Assembly: GCA_030522415.1 (NCBI GenBank)
Contig: CM060107.1
Span: 1,671,347 to 1,735,346, forward strand
Source: Channallabes apus
Taxonomy: Eukaryota > Chordata > Actinopteri > Siluriformes > Clariidae
Direction: 5' to 3'
Length of the DNA: 64,000 nt
Position numbers and translations under genes: made by a program. Position 1 is the stretch's first letter; every line of letters begins with the position of its first letter. The notes below the pieces were generated by a model that was not told the origin of the DNA, searched no databases, and saw only the letters and a list, made by a program, of their open reading frames with translations. Positions 1-12,205 of the stretch are shown in pieces.

Positions 1-29
1 TGTATATATTAACAATTTCTAGTTCTCAC

Positions 30-623
30 CTGTTTCTCAGCTCTTTCTGCTGAAACTGTTACAGCGTCATGGCCTTTATGTTTATCCAACATGCACAAGG
101 AGCAAATACAGGTTTGATCAGTACGGCAGTAGATCTTCAGCACTTCATCATGTTCAGAGCAGATCTTCTCTTGGAGTTTTGCTAAGGCTTCAATTAATGT
201 GTGTTTTTTCAAAGCAGGAAGTTCTAGATGAGGTTTCAGGTGAGTTTCACAAAGAGAAGCCAGACACGTCAGACAGGACTTGACAGCTTTGTGTTTTCTC
301 CCGGTGCAGAAATCACACTCCACATCTCCACGTCCAGTGTAACAGTGAGCAGGAGAAGCAGCTTGGACTTCAGGCTTCTTCTTCAGTTTCTCCACCACTT
401 CAGCCAGCATGTTGTTTCTGTGTAGAACAGGCCTTGGAGTGAAAGTGTCTCTGCACTGAGGACAGCTGTAGATGCCCTTCTGATCCTCCTGATCCCAGCA
501 GCCATTAATACACACCTTACAGTAACTGTGACCACAGCGGAGAGTCACCGGATCCTTCAGGAGATCCAGACACACTGGACAGATGAACTGATCCTGATCT
601 ACTGAAATACTGGCATTGGCCAT
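30..623 (-). CDS. finTRIM-like protein, first coding exon (RING + B-boxes), partial
   Basis: This exon encodes the N-terminal part of a tripartite-motif E3 ubiquitin ligase of the fish finTRIM type. A C3HC4 RING begins at CPVCLDLLKDPVTLRCGHSYC (about residues 15-55). Two B-box-like Cys/His clusters follow (about 95-180), from CDFCTGRKHKAVKSC to CSLCMLDKHKGHD. The reading frame runs on to a stop at 9, but a consensus donor (CAG/GTGAGAAC) places the exon end at 30. The coiled coil and any B30.2 domain would therefore lie in exons left of the window. An in-frame ATG 18 bases upstream (641) is an alternative start. I prefer 623 because it matches the ATG position of the truncated copy at 1547. 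finTRIMs are known as virus- and interferon-inducible genes. The family call is strong; the exact paralogue is not determinable. Confidence 0.88.
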
Positions 624-663
624 TTTCCTGAAGTCACACACTGAGAGAGAGACACAGTCTGAT

Positions 664-673
664 TTTCGTTTTC
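664..673 (-). promoter_or_regulatory. ISRE/IRF-like element upstream of finTRIM
   Basis: The minus strand reads GAAAACGAAA, which fits GAAANNGAAA. It lies 41 bases upstream of the preferred ATG, so it would be in the core promoter or 5' UTR. This suits an interferon-responsive TRIM gene. Confidence 0.5.
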
Positions 674-1463
674 TTTGACAATAACTTCCTGGTTCTGTGT
701 GTGTCTGTGTGTGTGTGTGAGAGAGAGAGAGGAGGAGCTAAAAATGAGGGAGGGCATGAATACACCTTCAATTTAACTGCTTCATCTCCCTTTAGTCCAT
801 GAATATGTGGAGATGTTAATTATTACTGTCTATAAAACACCTGAAGTGATACTTTGGCCGTCTTAATAATTACATTATACATAGTTTATTGATATTTTTA
901 TACAGTATATTTACATAAAAGCCTGTACATTAGACAACATGCTTTGGTCAAATCTATTTAATAATAAAGCAAAAAATCCCATATAAGTAATAGTTTTGAT
1001 AACATTTTAAAATATTTATTTCACATTAACACAATATGAACATTAGTAAAAGCAGCTAAAACATTATTAATGCAGTTAAGAATGTAAATAGTAGTTAATA
1101 ACTGTATTGGTATTATGATTATATTTCTTGTCTGTCACTGTTTAACTGTAGTGAAGCACTTTGAGCTCCATATTCTGTCTGAATAGAGTTATTCTAATGA
1201 TTGTAGGTAAATAGACAGAGACAGATTGAGTCAGTAGTTTATCAGTACTGTGTTTAATGTGACGTATCACTCCAGAGGTCTCCAACGCTTTCTGTACTTC
1301 ACTTTACTTAAGAATTTATGATCTTCACTTCAAGCTAAATTTAATAAGATTAATAACTTTATTACACATTACAGCACATACTTACACTTACAGTCACGAT
1401 ACATGGAGCTTAGCTTCACCGTCCTCATTTAAAGCTCCGCCCACTCACTCTGTTACACTACAG
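674..1463. other. Intergenic spacer between head-to-head TRIM copies
   Basis: This AT-rich spacer holds a short GT/GA microsatellite (about 697-732). I see no gene in it. It is shared 5' sequence between the minus-strand finTRIM exon and the plus-strand truncated copy. Confidence 0.6.
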
Positions 1464-1483
1464 TATAAATACAGAAACTGAAA
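1464..1483 (+). promoter_or_regulatory. TATA box plus ISRE core of truncated TRIM copy
   Basis: TATAAATA (1464-1471) is followed at once by GAAACTGAAA (1474-1483), an ISRE core. A (CT)n tract and the truncated TRIM start at 1547 come next. The spacing looks like a compact interferon-responsive promoter. Confidence 0.5.
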
Positions 1484-1506
1484 GTTTATCCAGAGTAAAG
1501 AAAACT

Positions 1507-1542
<36 letters not shown>

Positions 1543-1546
1543 GTAA

Positions 1547-1640
1547 ATGGTGGCGGTGAGTATTTCAGTAGATCAGGACCAGTTCATCTGTCCAGTCTGT
1601 CTGGATCTCCGGTGGTCAAGCACAGTTACAGTTACACTAT
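1547..1640 (+). pseudogene. Truncated finTRIM RING exon
   Basis: The start is homologous to the exon at 30-623: M, then SISVDQDQFICPVCLDL. Homology breaks inside the RING, after the second cysteine pair begins. Short deletions run the sequence together, and the remaining zinc ligands are lost. The open frame continues to 1795 as unrelated residues. It lies in inverted orientation to the intact exon, as expected from an inverted local duplication. Confidence 0.75.
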
Positions 1641-1644
1641 CCTA

Positions 1645-2495
1645 TCACAATACAGTGGAGGTGAGTGAACCCGGAGTGAAACAATACTTCCTGTCCTATA
1701 TGACTGTAGTGTTTATCAGCACTAAACCTCACAAGGCTTTTACTCTCACAGCATTAACAGCATACACAAACATGGCTGTAACTTTTTGTTCATAAAACAT
1801 ACCATATGTTTCTACTAAAAGATGGACTATTAAATATGTGTTACATTTTCTCCAAAACTGCACAAGTTTACAGGAATTTCTCCGGGTTACTGACACTACA
1901 TTTCTGACCTGATAAAATTTGGAAAATATTAAAGTGGAACAAATGAAACTGAAGTTCACTTTACAGTGTAAATGTATTAGACTAACAATTCTCTCTGACA
2001 TTCTGATTCTTAAACATCATTTGATTACATACACTTTATGGAAAGGAAATGAATAGGGAAAGAATAAAGGAACCTGCACAGACCCTGATCCCCCGTGATG
2101 ACGTAGTGAACGAAGCCCCGCCCCATAAACACACCTTGTATATTATATATGCTCCAACAATAGCACCATTAAAAAAATTAGCATGTACAGAGAAACATAA
2201 CCATGAAGTTTTGAAGAAGGAGAGGAGTTTTAAATATTCTCTATTCCTTAAGCCTACTTCATTATTATTACTTCCTTAAAATAATCCCAAGCCCTATCTA
2301 CTGCATTTGTAAACTAAAATATTCTACACTTCTATTCTATTTCACTGAGAAGGTTTATAACAAAGGTTGTGAACCTTTTATCACTTCATGAAACTTAATC
2401 TATTGCGCAAGCTTTTCAATGCAAGCAGTTTGTGTACGAAAATGTGTAAAAACCAACCCCTATTAAAAATAGATAAATATGCCGATTTTTCAGAA
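1645..2495. other. AT-rich spacer, no gene seen
   Basis: No coding region, RNA gene or recognised repeat could be supported here. The short open frames have no recognisable composition. Confidence 0.5.
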
Positions 2496-2505
2496 ACAAT
2501 GAGGT

Positions 2506-2521
2506 GGCTCTTAAAAGAGCC
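2506..2521 (-). terminator. Histone 3' stem-loop (H3)
   Basis: On the minus strand this is GGCTCTTTTAAGAGCC, the 6-bp stem and 4-base loop of replication-dependent histone mRNA 3' ends. It lies about 30 bases past the H3 stop codon. Confidence 0.93.
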
Positions 2522-2577
2522 TTTGTGAGGTTTAGACGGAGTTTAATGTTTAAGCGCGCTCTCCGCGAATACGGCGG

Positions 2578-2909
2578 TGTGACGGTTAACCCCTAGAGGG
2601 CGCCTAACGCCCGTTTTTGGTTTTGTAGTTTTGTGTTTGCTAGTTAACTTCAGTTCCCAGTATGCACCTCGGTCAGGTGACGTAAGAAGCTCACCTGAAC
2701 CGAGGGAAGACTAATTATGGTTTGTTTTATGTTTAGTATAAATAGCCTGGCTGAAGTTCAGTCAGGCGTCTAGCTTTTGTTGCAGTTAAACTTAGTTTGT
2801 GTTGGATGTTTGTTTTGCCCTTTAATGAACATTAAAAAGACTTTAAAGAACCGTCAGCTCGCCTCCTCTGCGATCATGTCACGCACACACACCCGGCACA
2901 TACGTGACA
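2578..2909 (+). repeat. 5' LTR of the H3-inserted element
   Basis: A TATAAATA box lies at 2737-2744 and an ATTAAA polyadenylation-type signal at 2831-2836. A CTCF-core-like CCCCTAGAGGGCGCC lies at 2590-2604. The ends are TG and CA. Confidence 0.92.
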
Positions 2910-3479
2910 GAAAGCTAGACCGTTCAAGTGGCATGGCGGAGGATTTTCCCCTGGATTATTTTTGGGGGGGCGCGAATACCATCTCGCCCGAGCTGGCGAA
3001 CTGGCTGGAGGACAGCGAGGAAGAGGGGTTTGGGAGCTGGGAGTACTGCTGGCTGGAAGACGGCAAAATAGATCTGGTCCAGAGCTGGAGGTACAACCAG
3101 CTGGCCAAACAGGAGCAGGAGCACGGCCGGGAGAGCAGCGAGGAGAGAGAGAGAGAGACGCCACAGAGCTGGGAGGGCTGCGGGCTCGCCGTTAGGCGGA
3201 CGCCATTCAGAGGTGACGCGGCACGGGGTCACGTGATTCCCCGCACCGGCCGGAAGAGAAGGGCGAGGAAGCCCAAGTACGGCGGTGACGCGGGGGAGAG
3301 GGAACCCCAGGCGGAGCAGCAGCACATGGAGCTCATGTGGTGAATTCCGGAGCAGGTGAGAGGAATGCAGGAGCAGGTGAAGGAGCTCCAGCAGCTGATC
3401 CTCCACTTCCGGGATAGCCGCGAAGCGGTCTCGGAGCTTTCGCCTCCCTCGCCAACGCTCAGCAGCGAGCAAGCATATC

Positions 3480-3880
3480 AGCAGCCGCTGACCGATGCAC
3501 TCATCCTGCCGCCGCCTGCCGGCTTCGGGGACAGCGAGCTAGCATGTCAGCAGCCGCTGACCGACGCACTCATCCTGCCGCCGCCTGCCGGCTTCGAGGA
3601 CAGCGAACTAGCATGTCAGCAGCCGCTGACCGACGCACTCGTTCTGCCGCCGCCTCCTGGCTTCGAGGACAGCGAGCCAGCGTGTCAGCAGCAGCTGATC
3701 GACGCACTCGTTCTGCCGCCGCCTCCCGGCTTCGAGGACAGCGAACCAGCGTGTCAGCAGCAGCTGACCGACGCACTCGTTCTGCCGCCGCCTCCCGGCT
3801 TCGAGGACAGCGAACCAGCGTGTCAGCAGCAGCTGACCGACGCTCCTGTTCTGCCGCCGCCTCCCGGCTTTGAGGAAGAC
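3480..3880 (+). repeat. 69-bp coding tandem repeat
   Basis: About six copies of a roughly 69-bp unit encode PPPPGFEDSE(P/L)ACQQ(Q/P)L and a short linker. A diverged copy recurs at 3950-4030. The units keep the reading frame. Confidence 0.85.
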
Positions 3881-4045
3881 GTTACGCTGCAGTCGAGCGC
3901 CGTGCACGCTCCAACGCTGCAGTCGAGCGCCGTGCACGCTCCAACGCCACCTCCTGGCTTCGAGGACTGTGAGCTAGCATGTCAGCAGCCGCTATCTCAC
4001 ACACTCGTTCTGCCGCCGCCTCCCGGCTTTGAGGACGACGTTGAG

Positions 4046-4640
4046 CCATCGTCGAGCGCACTGCACGCTCCCACGCCGCTGGCGAGCGCACTGCACGCTC
4101 CAGGGCCGTCGTCGAGCGCACTGCACGCTCCAGGGCCGTCGTCGAGCGCACTGCACGCTCCAGGGCCGTCATCGAGCGCACTGCACGCTCCAGGGCCGTC
4201 GTCGAGCGCACTGCACGCTCCAGGGCCGTCGTCGAGCGCACTGCACGCTCCAGGGCCGTCGTCGGGCGCAGTGACCGCTCCAACGCCTCCGTCGAGCGCA
4301 GTGACCACTCCAACGCCTCCGTAGAGCGCAGTGACCGCTCCAACGCCTCCGTAGAGCGCAGTGACCGCTCCAACGCCTCCGTCGAGCGCAGTGACCGCTC
4401 CAACGCCTCCGTCGAACGCAGTGACCGCTCCAACGCCTCCGTCGAGCGCAGTCACCGCTCCAACGCCTCCGTCGAACGCAGTGACCGCTCCAACGCCTCC
4501 GTCGAACGCAGTGACCGCTCCAACGCCTCCGTCGAGCGCAGTCACCGCTCCAACGCCTCCGTCGAACGCAGTGACCGCTCCAACGCCTCCGTCGAACGCA
4601 GTGACCGCTCCAACGCCTCCGTCGAGCGCAGTGACCGCTC
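4046..4640 (+). repeat. 30-bp coding minisatellite
   Basis: About twenty tandem 30-bp units fall into two sub-families, one encoding SSALHAPGPS and one SSAVTAPTPP. Related 27-36 bp units continue to about 4860. The unit lacks stops in several frames, so long false ORFs appear on both strands. Confidence 0.9.
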
Positions 4641-4983
4641 CAGCTCTGCAGCCGCCGAGCGCAGTGACCGCTCCAGCTCTGCAGCCGCCGAGCGCAGTGA
4701 CCGCTCCAGCTCTGCAGCCGCCGAGCGCAGTGACCGCTCCAGCTCTGCCGCTGCCGAGCACGTCTCCAGCTCTGCCGCCGCCGAGCACGTCTCCAGCTCT
4801 GCCGCCGCCGAGCACGTCTCCAGCTCTGCCGCCGCCGAGCACGTCTCCAGCCCGGCAGCCGCAGAGCACGTCTCCGGGACTGTCACCCAGCCTCCTGGTC
4901 AGGAGGCCGAAGGTAGTACTGTGGGGTGGGTGCCCGGGGCCTCCGGCGATGCTCCGGAGGAGCATTTCTTTGGGGGGGAGTAC

Positions 4984-5870
<887 letters not shown>

Positions 5871-6181
5871 CTTCTAACACCGACTTGGTTTGAAACTCCC
5901 TCATTATCTTTATGCAAAATTGAGCGCGCTGCTAGCGTTTTCAAACAAAATGTACGAATGTTATTTACAAGGGTATACATTTTGTACATATAGATCTCAA
6001 AATGATGAAATTATTTATAATGCAACATTAAAACATGGTAGCAAATTTCATGCACATTTTATTCTTTTCTTAAAAGCCCCATGAGGCTTTTTGTCGTTGC
6101 TGACCATCACATACAGCTACGTTTTATAAATGTTTGAACTGATGAGGAAAAATATCACTTTTAAAGTACGTAAATATGGGT

Positions 6182-6197
6182 GGCTCTTAAAAGAGCC
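6182..6197 (-). terminator. Histone 3' stem-loop (H2A)
   Basis: GGCTCTTTTAAGAGCC on the minus strand, 34 bases past the H2A stop codon. Identical in stem and loop to the H3 and H1 copies. Confidence 0.93.
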
Positions 6198-6230
6198 TTT
6201 GGATGCTGATGAAGGCAGCAGTCTGTAAAA

Positions 6231-6770
<540 letters not shown>

Positions 6771-6961
6771 CTTCAACTTCCGCGCCTGTCTCGTCAAAAG
6801 ATAACAGAAATACATGTGTTTCGATGCTTTTATTCTACACGCGTTATTAAAAAGGTTTTATATTTATGGTTTACATGCATTTCAATATACGTTTACATGA
6901 CTAGACTGAAGTGTATACTCTAGCAAAATCTTAAAATCATAGGATTCCTTAGAATCTTATA

Positions 6962-7062
6962 GTATTAAATTAAATTTTTATTTGTATAGCGCTTTTAACA
7001 ATTGGTATTGTCCCAACGCAGCATTACACGATCAAAAGAATAATTTAACATGGTTAAGTTTA
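6962..7062 (-). mobile_element. L2-type LINE 3'-end fragment
   Basis: About 100 bp matches the end of the L2 element at 31100-31163 in reverse orientation, including TTTGTATAGCGCTTTTAACA. It is only the 3' tail. Confidence 0.75.
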
Positions 7063-7154
7063 TAATTTATATGTTAAGTAACATGGTTATTCTATTCATG
7101 TAGTTTGACAAAAAAGAAAAAGTGGATTATTGGCCATTAAACGAAAACGTGGGT

Positions 7155-7170
7155 GGCTCTTAAAAGAGCC
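7155..7170 (-). terminator. Histone 3' stem-loop (H1)
   Basis: GGCTCTTTTAAGAGCC on the minus strand, 40 bases past the H1 stop. Confidence 0.92.
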
Positions 7171-7209
7171 GTTTAGGAGGGAAATATGAAAGAAATAAAC
7201 TTAACATGT

Positions 7210-8864
7210 TTACTTCTTTTTAGGAGCTGCCTTTTTCGCCTGGGGCGCTTTAGGCTTGGCAGCCTTGGACGCTTTGGGTTTGGCAGTCTTGGGCTTAATT
7301 GCCTTCGCCTTCTTGGGGCTCTTGGCTGCTCGGCTGTATCCTGAGAAATCATGGCATCTCCTTTCACTGCTATGCAGATGACAGTCAAATTTATCTCCCA
7401 TTAAAACAGAAGGAAGGCTACTCTGTAGTCAAGGCGCTGTTAACATGTCTAGATGATATAAAAGCATGGTTAGCCCAAAATTTTTTTTAATTTTAATGAT
7501 AAAAAGACAGAGGTTTTGGTATTCGGTCCTGGTGCCAGGGGTAAAGTTCCACCTCTGGATTTAGGAGATTTGGGGCAGTACAGTATGTTAAACCTACAGC
7601 GTCGAATTTAGGGGTTATTTTTGATCATGGCCTTAAATTTGACAAACATGTTAGTGCTGTGGTTCGGTCCAGTTTTTTTCAGTTAAGGCAATTGGCAAAA
7701 CTTAAAACTGTTTTGTCCTTTAGGCTGTTTGAAATAGCCATTCATGCTTTCATCACCACTCGCATTGATTACTGCAATGCTCTGTACGTTGGAGTTTCTC
7801 AGGCAGTATTACATCGGCTACAGCCGATCCAAAACTCAGCTGCTCGACTATTAACGTCCACGCGTAAAAGAGAACATATCTCTCCAGTTCTGGCTTCTCT
7901 TCATTGGCTCCCGGTACAGTATCGCATGAATTTTAAAATTCTCTTGGTCACGTTCAAATGTTTACATGGCCTTGCCCCTCCCTACCTCTCTGATCTGCTC
8001 CAGCCCTATGCCCCACCCCGGTCTCTCAGATCATCAGATAAACATTTGCTGATGGTACCCAAGACCAAATGCAAGCTCAGGGGTGATCGGGCGTTCTCTG
8101 TGGTGGCTCCCAAATTATGGAATGACCTACCATTGACCATTCGTGAGGCCACATCATTGAGGGTGTTTAAGTCTAGTCTTAAAACTCACATGTTTTCTCT
8201 GGCATTTAAACCAACATGAGATGTTGATTTTATATATTGCTTGATACAGGTATGCGTGTGATGTGACTTTAATTATGTTCTTCTTTTATTATTTCATTAA
8301 ATGTTTTATTTATTTTTATTATTATATTGTATTTATTTTATTAGATTATTATTAATCATTTTTTTTATGTGAAGCACTTTGGGACATTCTTGTTTGTTCT
8401 TGTTTGTTTCGCCTTCTTGGGGCTCTTGGTGGCTTTCTTGGCCGCGGCAGGTTTCTTCGCTTTCTTAGGAGACTTCTTGGCGGGTTTCTTGGCCGCTACC
8501 TTTTTGGGCTTCTTCGCCGCTGCGGGCTTTTTGGCGGCCGGCTTCTTCGCTTTGGGTGCGGTTTTCTTGGCTTCGGTCTGCTTCTTGTTCAGCTTGAAAG
8601 AGCCAGCCAGCGCCTTTGGTCTGAACCAAGACCGCTTTTTCCACCAGATTCTTGACGGCGAGCTTGACGCGGGAATTGTTCTTCTCCACATCGTATCCAC
8701 CGGCAGCCAGAGCTTTCTTCAGGGCAGCGAGAGAGATGCCATTCCTCTCCTTGGACGCGGAAACCGCTTTGACGATCAGCTCGCCGACGCTAGGCCCGGC
8801 TTTCTTTGGCCGCGAAGCTTTCTTTGGCCGGCGCGGCGGCGTGTGCGGGAGCCACTTCTGCCAT
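7210..8864 (-). pseudogene. H1: Linker histone H1, frameshifted and split by a LINE
   Basis: From ATG 8864 the N-terminal tail starts ([14 protein letters not shown]) and hits TAG after 24 codons. The winged-helix globular domain ([11 protein letters not shown] ... [13 protein letters not shown]) is in a second frame. The lysine-rich tail from [11 protein letters not shown] onward is in a third, so there are two indels. At 8408 a 1.08-kb LINE interrupts the KSPKKAK repeat tail. The last 39 codons (to stop 7210, ending KKAAPKKK) resume at 7325. Removing the LINE and one target copy rejoins the tail in frame. The frameshifts and the insertion are separate lesions, which indicates an old non-functional copy. 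Confidence 0.93.
7326..8407 (+). mobile_element. 5'-truncated L2-group LINE inserted in H1
   Basis: The C-terminal RT part is coded on the plus strand. It includes FHCYADD (RT catalytic box), ITTRIDYCNALYVGVS, LHWLPVQYR and PKLWNDLP, ending at 8217. The A-box region near 7480-7660 has stops and frameshifts. A perfect 22-bp target-site duplication flanks it (7304-7325 and 8408-8429), typical of target-primed reverse transcription. The 3' end has a GTGAAGCACTTTGGG motif and a duplicated TTCTTGTTTG tail. Confidence 0.92.
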
Positions 8865-9699
8865 CTCTTAGCGAGCTAAGTAGAATAAACCAGTGGAACG
8901 CTGATCACGCTGTAAAACACTGGAACCTCCCCTCTGATCTTAAAGCACACATGAGAATGGTGTAGACTCAACCCGGCAGCCGCTGAAAGACTGCGCTTCC
9001 ATCACACAATAGCGAGTGTGTTTTCTCTGCGAATATCCGAGTCCTGAGAACAGATCTCAAGTGTTCAAGCACACGTTTAGTGAGAAAGGCCTTTCCTCTT
9101 TCTTCCGAGGCCCGACAAGGTCAAGTAGACAGCTGCACTCTCGCGCAGTAGCCATAAAAGTGCGCGGCGCGCCTGCAGCTCGAGCCGGCGGACTGCGCAT
9201 TTCGTGCGTGTCGTGTGTAAAAACCGGACAAAAACAGGTCGCACCGGTGTAAGAACTCTGGTCCGAACTGAAGGCGAGTCCTGTCAGTGAGCTCGGTGTA
9301 TGAGCACTGGCCGAGCGCTGTGTGTAGGATTTGAAACGAAGCTTGTTTTGGTCTGTGTAAAGCACAGCTTAGGGAGACAGGTTGAGAGAGCGAGTGTGTG
9401 TGTGTGTGTGTGTGTGTGTCAGGTGTGGGGGGAGGTTTTGTTTTTGTTTGTTAGCTAGCACCCATTTAAGAAATGTCCCTCACTATTCTGTCCTATGATC
9501 ACATGGTGGACCTTCCGTTAGTAAAGTGATTCACTGTTGCAGGTGACTGTGTGCTGTTTATCACATGTTTCGAATTTCTTGTCGACATGTTGAGCTTAAC
9601 ATCAAACTACAATCACAATATAATGAAAATGGTCAAATATATGTGTGAATACGTAATGTACTTACAGTGTTATTCTTTCCAGTGAGGGTGATGCTGGTG
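8865..9699. other. H1 5' flank and spacer, no gene seen
   Basis: The GC-richer stretch to about 9300 probably holds the former H1 promoter. I could not place a certain TATA or H1 box. A (GT)n tract lies at 9397-9419. The open frames on both strands look non-coding. Confidence 0.5.
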
Positions 9700-9709
9700 A
9701 TGTCACTGC

Positions 9710-9884
9710 CCAGATAGCACACACACGTCGCGGAAAACGTCTATGCGACGTCGTATTTTTCATCTGGCAGATGTCTTGCAGATGTCTGGAAAAGGGCGTT
9801 TGCTCATCTGGAAGACGTCGCCGAGACGTCCGTGCCGATGTTAGAACAACGATCAGCCTACGTATTTAAGACGTATATGAATTA
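9710..9884. repeat. Short interspersed repeat rich in AGACGTC/AGATGTCT
   Basis: The motifs GACGTC, AGATGTCT and CATCTGG recur several times in direct and inverted orientation. This looks like a diverged non-autonomous element. I do not recognise the family. Confidence 0.45.
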
Positions 9885-10640
9885 AAACGCCCCGCCTTGA
9901 ACCATCACCTTATCGTGGTGGAGGGGTTTGCGCATCCCAATGATCCTGGGAGCTATGTTGTCGGGGGCTTCATGCCCCTGGTAGGGTCACCCATGGCAAT
10001 CTGGTCCTAGGTGAGGGAACAGACAAAGAATGGTTCAAAAGACCTCTTATGATGAATTCAAACTTTGGAAAACGTTTTCCCTCACCCGGACGTGGGTCAC
10101 CGGGGCCTCCCTCTGGAGCCAGGCCTGGAGGTGGGGCCCGATGGCGAGCGCCTGGTTGTTGGGCCTGCACCCATGGGGCCCGGCTGGGCACAGCCCGAAG
10201 AGGCAACGTGGGTCCCCCTTCCCATGGGCTCACCACCTGTAGGAGGGGCCAAAGAGGTCGGGTGCAGTGTGAGTTGGGCGGTGGCCGAAGACAGGGGCCT
10301 TGGCGGTCTGATCCTCGGCTGCAGAAGCTGGCTCTAGGGACTTGGAATGTCACCTCTCTGGTGGGGAAGGAGCCTGAGCTAGTGCGTGAGGTTGAGAAGT
10401 TCCGGCTAGATATAGTTGGACTCAGCTCGACGCACAGCTTGGACTCTGGAACCAGTCTCCTTGAGAGGGGCTGGACTCTCTTCTACTCTGGAGTTGCCAC
10501 CGGTGAGAGGCACCGAGCAGGTGTGGGCATACTTATTGCCCCCTGGCTCGGGGCCTGTACATTGGGGTTCACCGCAGTGGACGAGATGGTGGCCTCCCTC
10601 CGCCTACAGGTGGGCGGATGGATCCTTACTCTTTAATGAC
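9885..10640 (+). mobile_element. Rex3-like (RTE) LINE, 5' part with endonuclease start
   Basis: The 5' region precedes an apurinic-endonuclease-like start at about 10330, containing LGTWNVTSLVGKEPELV, DIVGLSSTHS and RAGVGILIAP. It is cut off near 10622 after the motif SLRLQVGG. The frame opens from 10049. The protein style matches the element at 18470-20384, which carries the downstream RT. This copy is 3'-truncated, which is unusual for a LINE and implies a later deletion. Confidence 0.75.
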
Positions 10641-11430
10641 TGGTTCTTTTGATGTTCGGGAGGTAGCAGCGTTTAAATGTGCTCTCTTTGCTGAGAATAA
10701 ACAGAGATCTTCAGACATCATGCCGGCGTGTGTGTGTGTGTGTTTGTCTCTCCCGGTCGATCGGGCCCGGACCGGTAAGTGTATCAAGGTGCAGCAGACA
10801 CAACAAGAAATAACTCTTCTTCTCTTAGCTTAAAACTTAGCTCGGACACACTTCTTCTACATTTTAAACTTAACACTCAGTATAAATAAATGTTTTGGGT
10901 TTTAAGAACTCCAAAAGAGCAACGACAAACTTGGTATTCTCCATTGAGGTTTCTCACCTTCCACTCCTGAGTAGGACATGGTGTTAATTGCTCTGTGTGT
11001 GCGTGTGTGTTTTTGGCGGGGGGATGCGTGTGTGTGTGTTTTCGGCTGTTCAGCAGTTCTAAACACAAGCACAGTTTTTGTCCTTAACTAAAATACTTCA
11101 ATACGTTAATAATGAATTTATTTTGTTGAATAAGGTAATAAGCGATATTTAAACCAAACCAGTAAGTTAAGTAAGTGTTCCATACATTAAAGTACTGTGT
11201 ATAACCAAGTGCCCTAGCAAACACAGTTACAGTACAGTTTACAGTACAAACAGAGTGTGTGCGCTGGGGGGATTGGAAGGTGAGTGAGAATACTCATTTA
11301 CAAGACAAAAGACGGTCAGAGGCAGCGCCGTTCTAGACCAGACAACACGGGGAGGGGGGCATCATGTTCGAGCACTGTTTTTACCTGGCCTTACTGTATA
11401 GTAACAGTATTGTATTTGCTGAATTGTGTT
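10641..11430. other. Spacer with GT microsatellites
   Basis: (GT)n-like tracts lie at about 10728-10745 and 11000-11040. No gene could be supported. Confidence 0.5.
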
Positions 11431-11431
11431 G

Positions 11432-11670
11432 AGGCACGCAAACCCCCAGACCACAATAAGGTGGCAATCCCTCAGGGGGAAACTAAAAAATAAATATATA
11501 TATATATATAATAAAATATCCTTAATCCAGATTTTATCAATCAATGACATAACATTTATCTAAGCTGGATGGTCAAATTCTCAAAAACGTTTAACCTAAA
11601 GTAAGACTTAACACACTATAACTAAAATATTTACAAAACTGAAAGGTTGTCTTATGAATAATAAAAAATA
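11432..11670 (+). repeat. Direct repeat, copy 1 of 2
   Basis: About 240 bp starting CACGCAAACCCCCAGACCAC, matched with small changes at 13090-13325. The two copies bracket the Tc1 fragment at 12206-12763. Confidence 0.85.
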
Positions 11671-12205
11671 CAAACTAAATTAAAACAGATGGGCTGTTGA
11701 ACAGATCATAATATGTTTTATGTTTTCTGATTACAAATTATATGTGGGTTGAATTTTAGAAAGGCTAAATCAAATAGCTAGTTTTGGTCATGTCAGTCCA
11801 GTAACTATACTATGTAAAAGTAATTATAATATGAATTAATTAAGGGCAGGACCTAACCTAATGTTAATAATTTACACCATGATAACATTAGTATTCATGT
11901 TTTTGTATTTTTGTATTAACATTTTAAATGTTCAAATGAATGTTTCAGAGTATATAATTTGTCGTGTCATCTGTGATTGAGACCCATGAGTTAAATTGAA
12001 ATATTTTTTATAGGTAGTAAGCCAGGTTTTAGTAACCTTGGATAAATCAGCATGAAAGCCCTCTCTCGCGCACGCGCTCTCACTCTCTCGCACTCACACA
12101 CACACTGTACACACACAGACACACACAAATAATACATGAAATCGCGTAAAACCAAATGAAACTAGGGTAAAAAATATGAGCATCTTTATGTGGATAAGTT
12201 GATAA

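Noticed and set aside
4046..4640. CRISPR-like array of 30-bp repeats
   Set aside because: There are no spacers. The units are tandem and coding, in a eukaryotic LTR element.
3882..4965. Long minus-strand open frames (up to 322 codons) over the proline-rich array
   Set aside because: They come from the stop-free 30-bp unit read backwards. The plus-strand frame fits the element's direction and extends beyond the array.
8369..8965. Plus-strand ORF of 198 codons over H1
   Set aside because: Antisense of the lysine-rich H1 tail, giving a false hydrophobic protein.
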